Below are positions 1 to 6,730 of a DNA stretch of 10,217 nt, one piece after another. Position numbers and translations under genes: made by a program. This stretch comes from Legionellales bacterium (GTDB lineage: Bacteria > Pseudomonadota > Gammaproteobacteria > WLWR01), in the NCBI GenBank assembly GCA_012103495.1, contig WLWR01000042.1:1-10217 (forward strand), given 5' to 3'. The first letter of the stretch is position 1. Each line of letters opens with the position of its first letter. The notes below the pieces were generated by a model, which saw only the letters and a list, made by a program, of their open reading frames with translations, did not search any database and was not told the DNA's origin.

Positions 1-16
1 AAATTCTGGTGAATAT

Positions 17-829
17 TTATGAGGATGGTTGATAAATCGCTAACAATTCTTGCACGGGTTTGTGACGGTTTTCACCATTGCAATTAATCAATCGTTTGAC
101 GGGAAACGAAATCACTTGAGCTGCTTGATAAAGTTGACGTGTATAGGTTGTGTCGTGATTGGAAATAATCACAGGAATTCCTTGATTGGCTAATTGTTCG
201 GCTTTGGTTGCAAGCGCTTGTTGATCGGTCTCACTAAAAGGTTGTCCACTATAGCAAGTAAAATCAGCCGTTGGTGACCAGGGGACATAAGGCGGGTCGC
301 AGTAGACAACATCACCGAGTTGTACCTGTGTAAGTGTGGTTAAAAAATCAGCTTCGACGAATTCAGCCTGAGATGCCTTAGCGATAAAATTTAGCATTTC
401 AGCTTCCGGGAAATAAATGCGGTTAAATTTACCAAAAGGAGCGTTGAAGTGTCCGCTGCTGTTAAATCGACATAAACCATTGTAAGTATGCCGGTTTAAA
501 TAAAGGAATAAGGCTGCTTTTAATTTCAAACTGCGAGTATTGTTAAATCGATCGCGCAATTTATAATAAGCTTCGGCTTGGTTGGTATCCGGGGTAAAAA
601 AACGCCGTGCGTAATGAATGAATTGTTCTTGCCCATGCATTAGCTGGTGATAAAGATTTAATAATTCACGATTGTTTTCACCCAATAAATAGGTTGGGTA
701 ATGGGTATTTAAAAAAACCGAGCCGGCGCCGGTAAACGGTTCCACCAACCGGTTACCTGATGGCAACACGGCTTTGATCCGCTCTAAAAGAGTGTATTTA
801 TTTCCGGCCCATTTAAGAAAAGGTTTCAT
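17..829 (-). CDS. dam: DNA adenine methylase, GATC-specific (Dam)
   Basis: Transfers a methyl group from S-adenosylmethionine to N6 of adenine, in GATC if it follows the Dam family, with possible roles in mismatch repair, replication timing and gene regulation. Numbered from the ATG at 829 (270 residues), it has the Dam N-terminus MKPFLKWAGNK, the AdoMet-binding EPFTGAGS (30-37), the NRHTYNGLCRFN block typical of Dam-type target recognition, and the catalytic DPPY (178-181). An ATG at 844 would add five residues, but the family usually begins at the MKPFLKWAG methionine, so I chose 829. GGATGG upstream is a weak ribosome binding site. The start lies inside the end of the DUF1015 gene, so translation is probably coupled. 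No restriction endonuclease gene is visible next to it, which fits a solitary housekeeping methylase, although DNA beyond position 1 is not seen. Confidence 0.95.
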   Translation of the reverse strand: MKPFLKWAGNKYTLLERIKAVLPSGNRLVEPFTGAGSVFLNTHYPTYLLGENNRELLNLYHQLMHGQEQFIHYARRFFTPDTNQAEAYYKLRDRFNNTRSLKLKAALFLYLNRHTYNGLCRFNSSGHFNAPFGKFNRIYFPEAEMLNFIAKASQAEFVEADFLTTLTQVQLGDVVYCDPPYVPWSPTADFTCYSGQPFSETDQQALATKAEQLANQGIPVIISNHDTTYTRQLYQAAQVISFPVKRLINCNGENRHKPVQELLAIYQPSS

Positions 830-2036
830 AGCTGACAAAACCATCCACTAATTTAGGTGCAAACCAAGTTGATTTGGGGGGCATCAATGCACCGGCATCG
901 GCGACTGAAAGTAATTGGTCAATGGAAGTGGGGGCTACACCAAAAAAGATTTGCGCTTTGCCTTGGTTGATCAAATGAGCGATCTCCAATAAAGGTTGTT
1001 GACCACCACAAAAATCAATGCGTGGATCCACACGTGGATCGGTGATCCCCAGCAGTGGTTCAATAATTTGCTGATGCAATAAAGTGATGGGTAGTTGGGC
1101 TACCGGGTCTTGTGTAACGGTGGGTAATTGACATTGCAATTGGTACCAATGTCCCGCTAAATACATAATCGGCAAGTTGGCTTGAGTCGGCGGTTGCGGT
1201 GAATCCAATCGTTGTACACCAAACTGTGCAGTCAATTGTTGTAAAAAAGTCGCAGGATCAAAAGAAGCTATACCATTAATAAGACGGTGATAACTCAATA
1301 TTTGCAATTGGCTGGCTGGGAACATGGCGGCTAGAAAGTAGGCGTTGGTAGCTCGATCATCTTGTCGATAAACTTCATCAGCACAAGCGCAACGGTGGTG
1401 ACCGTCGGCAATATACAGTTGAGGGATTTGCTGTAATAAAACATCCAAAGCGTCACGTTGTTGTGGTTGATCAATGGACCACAATTGATGAGTGACGTCT
1501 TGATAATCGGTGACTTGATAAAGTGGAGGTTGCTGTTGGATTTGATTTGCCAACCAAGTTTCTAATTCGCCTTGATCCCGATAGGTGAGTAAAACAGGAC
1601 TGATTTGAGTTTGTAAGGCTTGGGTTAATTGAACTCGACCGCTGACTTTGGCTGGGCGTGTCAATTCATGTTTAGCAATTTTCCCATCACGGTAGGCGGC
1701 AACCGATAAAGTCCCTAATACACCGGTTTGCACATGACTGCCGCTGAGGATTCGATAAATGTAATAAGCTGGTTGTGAGTCGCGTAGCAGAATACCCTCA
1801 TCACGTAAGTGTTGTAACCACTGTTCACCGCAAGCGTAAACTTGTGGATCATGTTCATCAATGGTATCGGCTAAGTTAATTTCCGGTTTGCTAATGTGCA
1901 AAAAACTGTAAGGATTGTCGTGAGCCAATTGTTTGGCTTGCAAGCGATCGACTACATCGTAAGGGGGAGCAATCACTTGGGTGACGTGATCAGGGTGTGG
2001 GCGTAAGCCAATAAAAGGTTTGACTAAATTTTTCAT
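813..2036 (-). CDS. DUF1015 family protein
   Basis: A 407-residue soluble protein of the DUF1015 family, which has no well-established function that I know of. Diagnostic motifs are PFIGLRP (7-13), IAPPYDVV (22-29) and IADGHHRCACAD (209-220). The DGHHR signature resembles the phosphate-binding loop of ParB/sulfiredoxin-fold proteins, where some members are nucleotide-dependent kinases or nucleases, so nucleotide chemistry is a reasonable guess. The length is normal for the family. The start is well supported: AGGA at 2045-2048 lies 8 bases upstream of the ATG, and the ATG overlaps the permease stop by one base (TAATG). The 3' end overlaps dam by 17 bases. In other bacteria this family often lies near serine biosynthesis genes; here it is between a permease and dam. 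A stretch coding DPRVDPRID (around 1021-1045) contains a 12-bp-spaced repeat of CGTGGATC. Confidence 0.9.
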   Translation of the reverse strand: MKNLVKPFIGLRPHPDHVTQVIAPPYDVVDRLQAKQLAHDNPYSFLHISKPEINLADTIDEHDPQVYACGEQWLQHLRDEGILLRDSQPAYYIYRILSGSHVQTGVLGTLSVAAYRDGKIAKHELTRPAKVSGRVQLTQALQTQISPVLLTYRDQGELETWLANQIQQQPPLYQVTDYQDVTHQLWSIDQPQQRDALDVLLQQIPQLYIADGHHRCACADEVYRQDDRATNAYFLAAMFPASQLQILSYHRLINGIASFDPATFLQQLTAQFGVQRLDSPQPPTQANLPIMYLAGHWYQLQCQLPTVTQDPVAQLPITLLHQQIIEPLLGITDPRVDPRIDFCGGQQPLLEIAHLINQGKAQIFFGVAPTSIDQLLSVADAGALMPPKSTWFAPKLVDGFVSYETFS

Positions 2037-3298
2037 TAATAAAATCCTATGAACACTTCAAAAATGCCGAATAATACTAAAATAACAGCCACGATGCTTA
2101 AGCTGATTAATAAAGGTTTTCCACCCCAGACTTGATATTCACCGGTGCTGATACGAGTAACGTAGCGACCACTCCAAGCCATGATAATTGGTAACACCAA
2201 TAGCAAAATAACACAAGCAATGCCCGCGTAAGTCAATGCTTCAATAAAAATACTGGGTAAAAAGATAACCAATCCCAACGCTGGTACGAAAGTGATTAAT
2301 AATAACAGGAATCCATGGGTTCCTGTTTTACGCATTTGCAAGCCATCGGCTAGAAAGTCAAACAGACACAGTGATACCCCTAAAAACGATGTCAAAATGC
2401 ACACAGAAGAAAAGAAGCGAAATAGTTTGGTGATCCAAGGGGTGTCTAAGCTCCATTGCACCGATTGAGCTAATTGAGTCAATTGGTCATCGGCTTGACG
2501 AATGGTTAACAATCCTTCAGCGCCTTCACGTGGAATCACTCCCATGATGATCAAATCCCAGACGATGTAAAAAGTTAAGGTGATGAAGGAACCAATGATA
2601 ATGACACGACGGGTTCGGTCCGTATCACGATTAAAGTAGTGATGTAAACTGGGAACGATGGTGGCAAAACCAAATGCTGTGATTAAAACCATCAACGCGG
2701 ATTGAATTTGAATGGTTTCACCATCAGTCATTAACAAAGGGAGTGATAAAAAGGGTGCGATTAAAATCAACAATAAAAAGTAAGCGCTGAATTTACCAAA
2801 AATTAAACCACGATTGACATAATCGACCCAGCGCACACCTTGGTAAACCAACAGGGCAACCAACAAGGTTAAACCAACGGTCAGCCACGGGGTGGCAATG
2901 GGCAGGCCGAGCAAGGCGAATAATCCGGCTAAAATATCAGTTCCACCGGCTAAATAAGCGGACAATAAACTGTACAGTAACCAAAGATAGCTGGCCCAGG
3001 CGACCAATTGCCCCGGCCAGCCAAGGGTCTTCCCAGCCATTGAAATCATATTGGTTTCTTTGTTCAACCAAGAGTTGACTTCCAAAATCAAGAGGGAGCC
3101 AAAAGTCATGGTGAGCCAACATAAGAATAAAAATACACTGGAATTGACAAACCCCACGGGTGCATTGACTAACGGCAATGCCAACATGCCGCCACCGATA
3201 CAAATACCAATTACAAGGAAAACACCACCTAGTAATTTCATATCGAATTTTGCACAAGAAACGGCTGGAACAGACGCGGGTGTTTGGGAGTAAGACAT
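2036..3298 (-). CDS. Aromatic amino acid permease (HAAAP family, TyrP/Mtr-like)
   Basis: Inner-membrane proton symporter predicted to import tyrosine or tryptophan. The 420 residues are hydrophobic throughout, with about 11 membrane segments as in the HAAAP family of LeuT-fold transporters. Family signatures are the glycine-rich first helix GICIGGGMLALP (31-42), FGFATIVPSLHHYFNRD in the middle, and TSFLGVSLCLFDFLAD (from about 303), which matches TyrP closely. Substrate choice between Tyr and Trp cannot be read from the sequence, so I give no symbol. The ATG at 3298 gives a 19-residue polar leader. Met20 just before the first helix is a possible alternative start; neither has a convincing ribosome binding site. 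The TAA stop shares one base with the DUF1015 ATG (TAATG), so the two are probably translated together. In intracellular relatives such importers can supply required amino acids; whether this host needs that is unknown. Confidence 0.92.
   Translation of the reverse strand: MSYSQTPASVPAVSCAKFDMKLLGGVFLVIGICIGGGMLALPLVNAPVGFVNSSVFLFLCWLTMTFGSLLILEVNSWLNKETNMISMAGKTLGWPGQLVAWASYLWLLYSLLSAYLAGGTDILAGLFALLGLPIATPWLTVGLTLLVALLVYQGVRWVDYVNRGLIFGKFSAYFLLLILIAPFLSLPLLMTDGETIQIQSALMVLITAFGFATIVPSLHHYFNRDTDRTRRVIIIGSFITLTFYIVWDLIIMGVIPREGAEGLLTIRQADDQLTQLAQSVQWSLDTPWITKLFRFFSSVCILTSFLGVSLCLFDFLADGLQMRKTGTHGFLLLLITFVPALGLVIFLPSIFIEALTYAGIACVILLLVLPIIMAWSGRYVTRISTGEYQVWGGKPLLISLSIVAVILVLFGIFEVFIGFY
2045..2048 (-). 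promoter_or_regulatory. Ribosome binding site of the DUF1015 gene
   Basis: AGGA on the minus strand, 8 bases before the ATG at 2036. It lies within the last codons of the permease gene. It is the clearest Shine-Dalgarno in the window and fixes the DUF1015 start despite the one-base overlap with the upstream stop. Confidence 0.6.
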
Positions 3299-3331
3299 AA
3301 ATTGAATAACGCTTAGATCAACAAAAAATGA

Positions 3332-3360
3332 ATTGTTACACAGAATGTATTTAGTCTCAA
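3332..3360 (-). promoter_or_regulatory. Candidate sigma70 promoter of the permease-DUF1015-dam unit
   Basis: On the minus strand TTGAGA (3355-3360, 5 of 6 to the -35 consensus) is followed after 17 bases by AACAAT (3332-3337, 4 of 6 to the -10 consensus). Transcription would start near 3325, about 27 bases before the permease ATG at 3298. A GATC site at 3316-3319 would fall in the first transcribed bases, where Dam methylation could in principle be sensed. The gap it occupies is only 75 bases long. Confidence 0.35.
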
Positions 3361-3373
3361 TGCGTAAACAATG

Positions 3374-4111
3374 CTAAGCCAGCGAAGAGGATTGTTGTGC
3401 ATAATCCATGATGCGATCACGTTCGGCCTGGGATAAATTAGGCCAAGCGGTGATGAGTGCTTGGCCAGCATTGCGTTGCATGACGACTTGTTTGCGATTT
3501 TCCCACGGAAATTCATCATTTAAATAGAAGGCGGTGACAAACGATGTGGTGAGGGCAATGACACTGGCTAGGGCTAAATTTTTCCAATGAAACCATTTGG
3601 ATAATTTCTTCAGGTGTCTGACGGTTTGAATGCTGGTTTGACGAACGGCTTCATGGCTGCGTTCGGTTAAGTTTTGGAAATCACGTACGTGAAATGAAGC
3701 GATGGCGTCTGAAATATTTTTCACGGTGAAATTGGCCGCGCGATCGAGACGGTCAAAAGATTTTTTAACGACTTTGAGTAATTCTTGATTGGATTCTTGC
3801 AGCATCCCCAAATGTTGTTCGCTGGTGGTTTCCAACAATTTGCGATGTTGTTCGCCTTCACACAGCGCATTTTCCGCGGCAATACGCCAACGTGCGGCGC
3901 CTGCTTCGGTCAGTACCGAGCGCAATTCTTCGGTGACTTCACGGATATCGCTTAATTGACTGTTGAAATGTTTGTGATGGTCGGCGATGATGTCTTGTAA
4001 CTTATTGTGGCTGGTGATGAGCTCACTGTAAGCCAATTCAAAATTGGCAATGAACTTGCCTGCCAATTGGTTCATTTCTTTCAATTGTTGTGTAGCATCC
4101 TCAGCCATCAT
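3374..4111 (-). CDS. Hypothetical helical protein with one membrane segment near the C-terminus
   Basis: I do not recognise this 245-residue protein. Residues 3-175 are charged and Glu/Gln/Lys/Leu-rich with no obvious domain, and look like long helices or a coiled coil. A single hydrophobic segment follows at about 179-197 (LALASVIALTTSFVTAFYL). The Lys and Arg before it (K168, K169, K172, K177) predict a cytoplasmic N-terminus, leaving a tail of about 48 residues outside the inner membrane. No signal peptide is seen. The layout recalls mobilization accessory proteins of the MobB type, but no relaxase or other transfer gene is nearby, so that is only a loose analogy. The start is an ATGATG pair (4111 or 4108) with a purine-rich AAGAAG just upstream. 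It is flanked by gaps of 187 and 75 bases and probably transcribed alone. It follows an effector-like gene, so an effector or secretion accessory role is possible but unsupported. Confidence 0.75.
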   Translation of the reverse strand: MMAEDATQQLKEMNQLAGKFIANFELAYSELITSHNKLQDIIADHHKHFNSQLSDIREVTEELRSVLTEAGAARWRIAAENALCEGEQHRKLLETTSEQHLGMLQESNQELLKVVKKSFDRLDRAANFTVKNISDAIASFHVRDFQNLTERSHEAVRQTSIQTVRHLKKLSKWFHWKNLALASVIALTTSFVTAFYLNDEFPWENRKQVVMQRNAGQALITAWPNLSQAERDRIMDYAQQSSSLA

Positions 4112-4198
4112 GATTCTTCTTTTTACTTCTTAATCGTTAAATTTAGCATCATAATTTGCCGTCTGCGTGGACATCGGTGAAAAAACGGCAGACTGACA

Positions 4199-4227
4199 AT
4201 AATACTCAACTGACAAGATGAAGTAAA
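4199..4227 (-). promoter_or_regulatory. Candidate sigma70 promoter for the 245-residue protein gene
   Basis: On the minus strand TTTACT (4222-4227, 4 of 6 to the -35 consensus) is followed after 17 bases by TATTAT (4199-4204, 5 of 6 to the -10 consensus). This would give a leader of about 80 bases to the ATG at 4111. Two direct copies of TTGTCAGT (4209-4216 and 4192-4199, 17 bp apart) lie in the spacer and across the end of the -10, where a repressor could bind. Confidence 0.35.
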
Positions 4228-4252
4228 GTACCGACTTAAAGCAACCTCCTAG

Positions 4253-4273
4253 GGCCTGAGGGGGGGATCAGCC
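4253..4273 (-). other. GC-rich imperfect hairpin with a G7/C7 loop
   Basis: GGCCTGA (4253-4259) pairs with TCAGCC (4268-4273) with one bulged base. The loop is a run of seven G on the plus strand (4260-4266) plus one A. It begins about 25 bases after the effector gene stop and is far richer in G and C than its surroundings. No U-tract follows on the minus strand, so a canonical terminator is not supported. It might be an mRNA 3'-end structure or a remnant of a repeat. Confidence 0.3.
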
Positions 4274-4298
4274 AGCTCTATCATATTCTCGTCATGTT

Positions 4299-6539
4299 CT
4301 AATGGTGGGGACTTGCTGATGATTGGGTCTCATCAATTTCTTGAATTTTCTGAGGCAGTAATCTCATGTTGTTGGCTAGATCAGTTCTATCAGGAAAGTG
4401 AGGGAGCCATTTTTGGGCAATGGCGGTCGCGGATATCGAGATGATGAACGCTAATATGAGCATACCGCCAATAGGGAGCGTGGCAATGCTTGTTAACGAG
4501 AGAGTCGCAAGTACACCGACGGTGGCTGCAAAAAATCCCATGAATATGAAGATCCCTTTTTTGAAACGTTGGGTCACGGTGTCACCATCGATTTGTTGGA
4601 TGAGTGATTGATAAGTTTGTAATGCACGTGGGGAGTTTGGCATATTAGTAAGCGTTATGGTTTGTTCAAGAATCTGTTGATATAGTTTGTTTGGTAATTG
4701 TCCATAAATAGTTTTTGCTTGTTGAATGATTTGCAGCGCGGTGTGGATGAGGGGAGGGAGATGACCTGGTGGGTATTCGGTTATTGCTGAAATAAAAGCC
4801 TGACAATTAGAATTAGAAACTAGATTTGGTGGAATTAAATTGGAAACTTTTGTTCCTAACGAAGATTTTGTGTCTTCTGGTACTGGAGCATCGGATTTTA
4901 TATCGAGTTGCGGTTGTGTGAGATTTGTGAGTACATCACTCATTGTGAGCAGTGCGTGAGGTTCAGGAGATTGACCGTCGGGAAGTAACCAAGTTTGTTG
5001 TAGTAAATCTTGTAATGCGGTGAATAGCAGTTGAACGGTATTATGCGTAGCTATAGCCGTAGTTGCCATCATCAATGATGTGAGTTGTGCGTAACAAATA
5101 ATAGGGGGTAGTCGAGTTGTTAAATAATTCAATTGCGTGTCAGTATCAAGAGATTGCATCGTCTCTTGTAGCGCGTTCAATAAGGTTATCAAGCGTTGTT
5201 GGGTTACCGGAGACGTTGAAAAATCAATGGATTGATATGCGCAGAGATGGGTCATTAAATCGCGTAATTGTTGCGTATGTGTCAAACAGGTTTGTTCAGT
5301 GAATTGGTTTGATGTTCGAAGCATTTGTCTCATGAGTGACTGAATCATATCTCTTAATGCCAATCCACCTGGAAGGGTGTTAAAGATAAATGTTTGATCA
5401 GTTAAAATAGCCAACCATTGTTCGGCTGCTTGAGCCAATGATTCTGCATCGGGTGAGGCAATTGACAGTGTTTGCCTGAGTTGTAGGTTTCTTAAAGCAA
5501 GAGAAGGTTGCTGTGAATGGTGGATGCTGACATCGAATAGGGTGTCGGGATATTGTTGTTCGGCATCTGGATGCCCACAATAGTTGTCCAGATTGAATAT
5601 CCCATCTTCTTTTTCGTCTTTTATAGCTCCAGGACCTATGTGACCGAAAACAGTTTCGATGGAGTAGTGATGTTGGTAAGTGTAAACTTCGCGATTTTCA
5701 ATAAAAAAATATAGTGGATAATCCTTGGATAAATTTGTCCGGACATTTTTGATGAAAGTTTTTAATTGCTGTTTAACGGCCAGATTGATTTGGTCAATCG
5801 TGTGGCACAAGGCCAGAATGGTTGTATCGTCATATTGGATTGCTAAAAATGTTGCGCTCTCTTCAATGAGAGCTAGAGAAATGGGTGCGTGAGAATACAG
5901 GGTTATGCTCTTGGTGCTTAGGTCAACAGAGTATGAGATTGAAACAAGGCGAGGGAGGTAATATTGGGTTATGAATCGGTCGATGTCATCTTGGGTAACC
6001 CGGTGCTTTTTGATTAATCGGATGAGCGCCTGTTGTGAGTAGTTGAATGAAGATTTGAATGTTTTAGAGTGTCGCTTAAAATAATAGTGATAGAGAAATT
6101 CAGCACCGTGATTGGACATCATGAATTCAATATCTATTCCAAGATCGATAAGATGTTTGAGTAATAAAATGGTGAAGTAATCGTTATTGCCGCGATCGGA
6201 TAATTCATCGCCAATGAGCCTGACTTTGATCCCTGCCGCTGCAGGGGTTAATTGAATTGCTGCAATAACGGTTTGCAAATTATGTAGATCGGCAGTATTT
6301 AAGTCATCCTCGATTGAGGAAGGGATAGGTTGCCAATAAGAACGTTTAGAATAAATCCACACAAATATTTTATAATCGATTTCTTCCATCGTTAAAATGC
6401 CTTGCTGGATGAGCAGATAGAGTATTTTGCAAGTATTACCATGCGCATCGCCTAGAGTTATCGAGTTTGGGGGAAGCAAGTGATGGATATCTTTGGGGTA
6501 CTCGTAAATACTCGGTTGTTTTAATATGGTTTCGGGCAT
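4299..6539 (-). CDS. Wip-family PPP-type phosphatase, predicted Dot/Icm effector with C-terminal membrane hairpin
   Basis: The 746-residue protein begins with a PPP-type metallophosphoesterase domain (about 20-330). Visible motifs, numbered from the 6539 start, are GDAHGN (30-35), GDELSDRGNND (110-120), SNHGAEF (142-148, replacing the usual GNHE), YSHAP (215-219), FGHIG (298-302) and FNLD (315-318). Together they supply the metal ligands and catalytic His of a PPP phosphatase. The GDELxDRGxND and SNHxxEF variants are those of the Legionella effectors WipA and WipB. Residues 331-660 are Gln/Leu/Thr-rich, probably helical, and unlike anything I recognise. Two hydrophobic segments (about 663-685 and 688-708) form a likely membrane hairpin, and the tail ends QEIDETQSSASPHH. 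No N-terminal signal peptide is seen. An ATG at 6584 would add 15 residues but has no ribosome binding site and lies upstream of the predicted transcription start; the 6539 ATG has a weak GGA upstream. Secretion and host targets are inferred. Confidence 0.85.
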   Translation of the reverse strand: MPETILKQPSIYEYPKDIHHLLPPNSITLGDAHGNTCKILYLLIQQGILTMEEIDYKIFVWIYSKRSYWQPIPSSIEDDLNTADLHNLQTVIAAIQLTPAAAGIKVRLIGDELSDRGNNDYFTILLLKHLIDLGIDIEFMMSNHGAEFLYHYYFKRHSKTFKSSFNYSQQALIRLIKKHRVTQDDIDRFITQYYLPRLVSISYSVDLSTKSITLYSHAPISLALIEESATFLAIQYDDTTILALCHTIDQINLAVKQQLKTFIKNVRTNLSKDYPLYFFIENREVYTYQHHYSIETVFGHIGPGAIKDEKEDGIFNLDNYCGHPDAEQQYPDTLFDVSIHHSQQPSLALRNLQLRQTLSIASPDAESLAQAAEQWLAILTDQTFIFNTLPGGLALRDMIQSLMRQMLRTSNQFTEQTCLTHTQQLRDLMTHLCAYQSIDFSTSPVTQQRLITLLNALQETMQSLDTDTQLNYLTTRLPPIICYAQLTSLMMATTAIATHNTVQLLFTALQDLLQQTWLLPDGQSPEPHALLTMSDVLTNLTQPQLDIKSDAPVPEDTKSSLGTKVSNLIPPNLVSNSNCQAFISAITEYPPGHLPPLIHTALQIIQQAKTIYGQLPNKLYQQILEQTITLTNMPNSPRALQTYQSLIQQIDGDTVTQRFKKGIFIFMGFFAATVGVLATLSLTSIATLPIGGMLILAFIISISATAIAQKWLPHFPDRTDLANNMRLLPQKIQEIDETQSSASPHH

Positions 6540-6573
6540 TAGTGAAAATTCCAGCTTAAACGAAGTGGCTACT

Positions 6574-6579
6574 ATTGTA
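6574..6579 (-). promoter_or_regulatory. Candidate -10 element (TACAAT) for the effector gene
   Basis: TACAAT matches the sigma70 -10 consensus at 5 of 6 positions. It lies 8 bases after the PmrA-like box. At 16-18 bp spacing there is no good -35 hexamer (for example GTTTTC), as expected for an activator-dependent promoter. Transcription would start near 6567, giving a leader of about 27 bases to the ATG at 6539. Confidence 0.4.
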
Positions 6580-6587
6580 GTCATTTT

Positions 6588-6607
6588 TAAATTAAGGAAA
6601 ACTTAAC
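6588..6607 (-). promoter_or_regulatory. PmrA-like tandem box upstream of the effector gene
   Basis: On the minus strand the region reads GTTAAGTTT-TC-CTTAATTTA, two 9-mers separated by 2 bases. The published Legionella/Coxiella PmrA element, as I recall it, is a tandem cTTAATatT separated by two bases. The first half-site matches 6 of 9 positions and the second 7 of 9, with the TTAA cores exactly 11 bp apart. Such boxes activate Dot/Icm and effector genes. The surroundings are AT-rich, so a chance match is possible. Confidence 0.4.
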
Positions 6608-6661
6608 AAAAAATGAAGTGGTGTGTTTCGCGTGAGGGGTTCGTTTATAACTCTATCGTTT

Positions 6662-6712
6662 AGAGCAACCATGGTGATCTTTCGTTTCACCCTGAACGGA
6701 TGATTTTGCTCT
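6662..6712 (-). terminator. Nested hairpin downstream of ctpA, possible terminator
   Basis: A perfect 7-bp inverted repeat (AGAGCAA at 6662-6668, TTGCTCT at 6706-6712) encloses a second 5-bp stem (GGTGA at 6673-6677, TCACC at 6687-6691). It begins about 20 bases after the ctpA stop in the direction of transcription. There is no U-run after it, so it is not a canonical intrinsic terminator. It could be an attenuator, an RNA 3'-end stabiliser or chance. It is the only clear structure between the gpmI-envC-ctpA unit and the next gene. Confidence 0.3.
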
Positions 6713-6730
6713 GAGTGAACATCGGTTGGT

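Noticed and set aside
3311..3379. Inverted repeat GCTTAG (3311-3316) and CTAAGC (3374-3379) around the 75-base gap before the permease
   Set aside because: Six pairs separated by nearly 60 bases, with no U-tract. Expected by chance.
2937..3519. Open frames overlapping the 5' half of the permease gene and its upstream gap on both strands
   Set aside because: They overlap the permease and the 245-residue protein gene, show no domain or ribosome binding site, and the permease frame has clear family motifs.
4142..4195. Possible hairpin between GTCTGC and GCAGAC upstream of the 245-residue protein gene
   Set aside because: Only six pairs with a loop of about 20 bases and no extension, so too weak to call.
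4420..5580. Short open frames on both strands inside the effector gene
   Set aside because: They are about 60 codons each, without motifs, and explained by the single long frame that covers this stretch.
6540..6584. Longer effector start at 6584, adding 15 residues
   Set aside because: It has no ribosome binding site, and the likely -10 element lies inside it. It remains possible if the promoter call is wrong.
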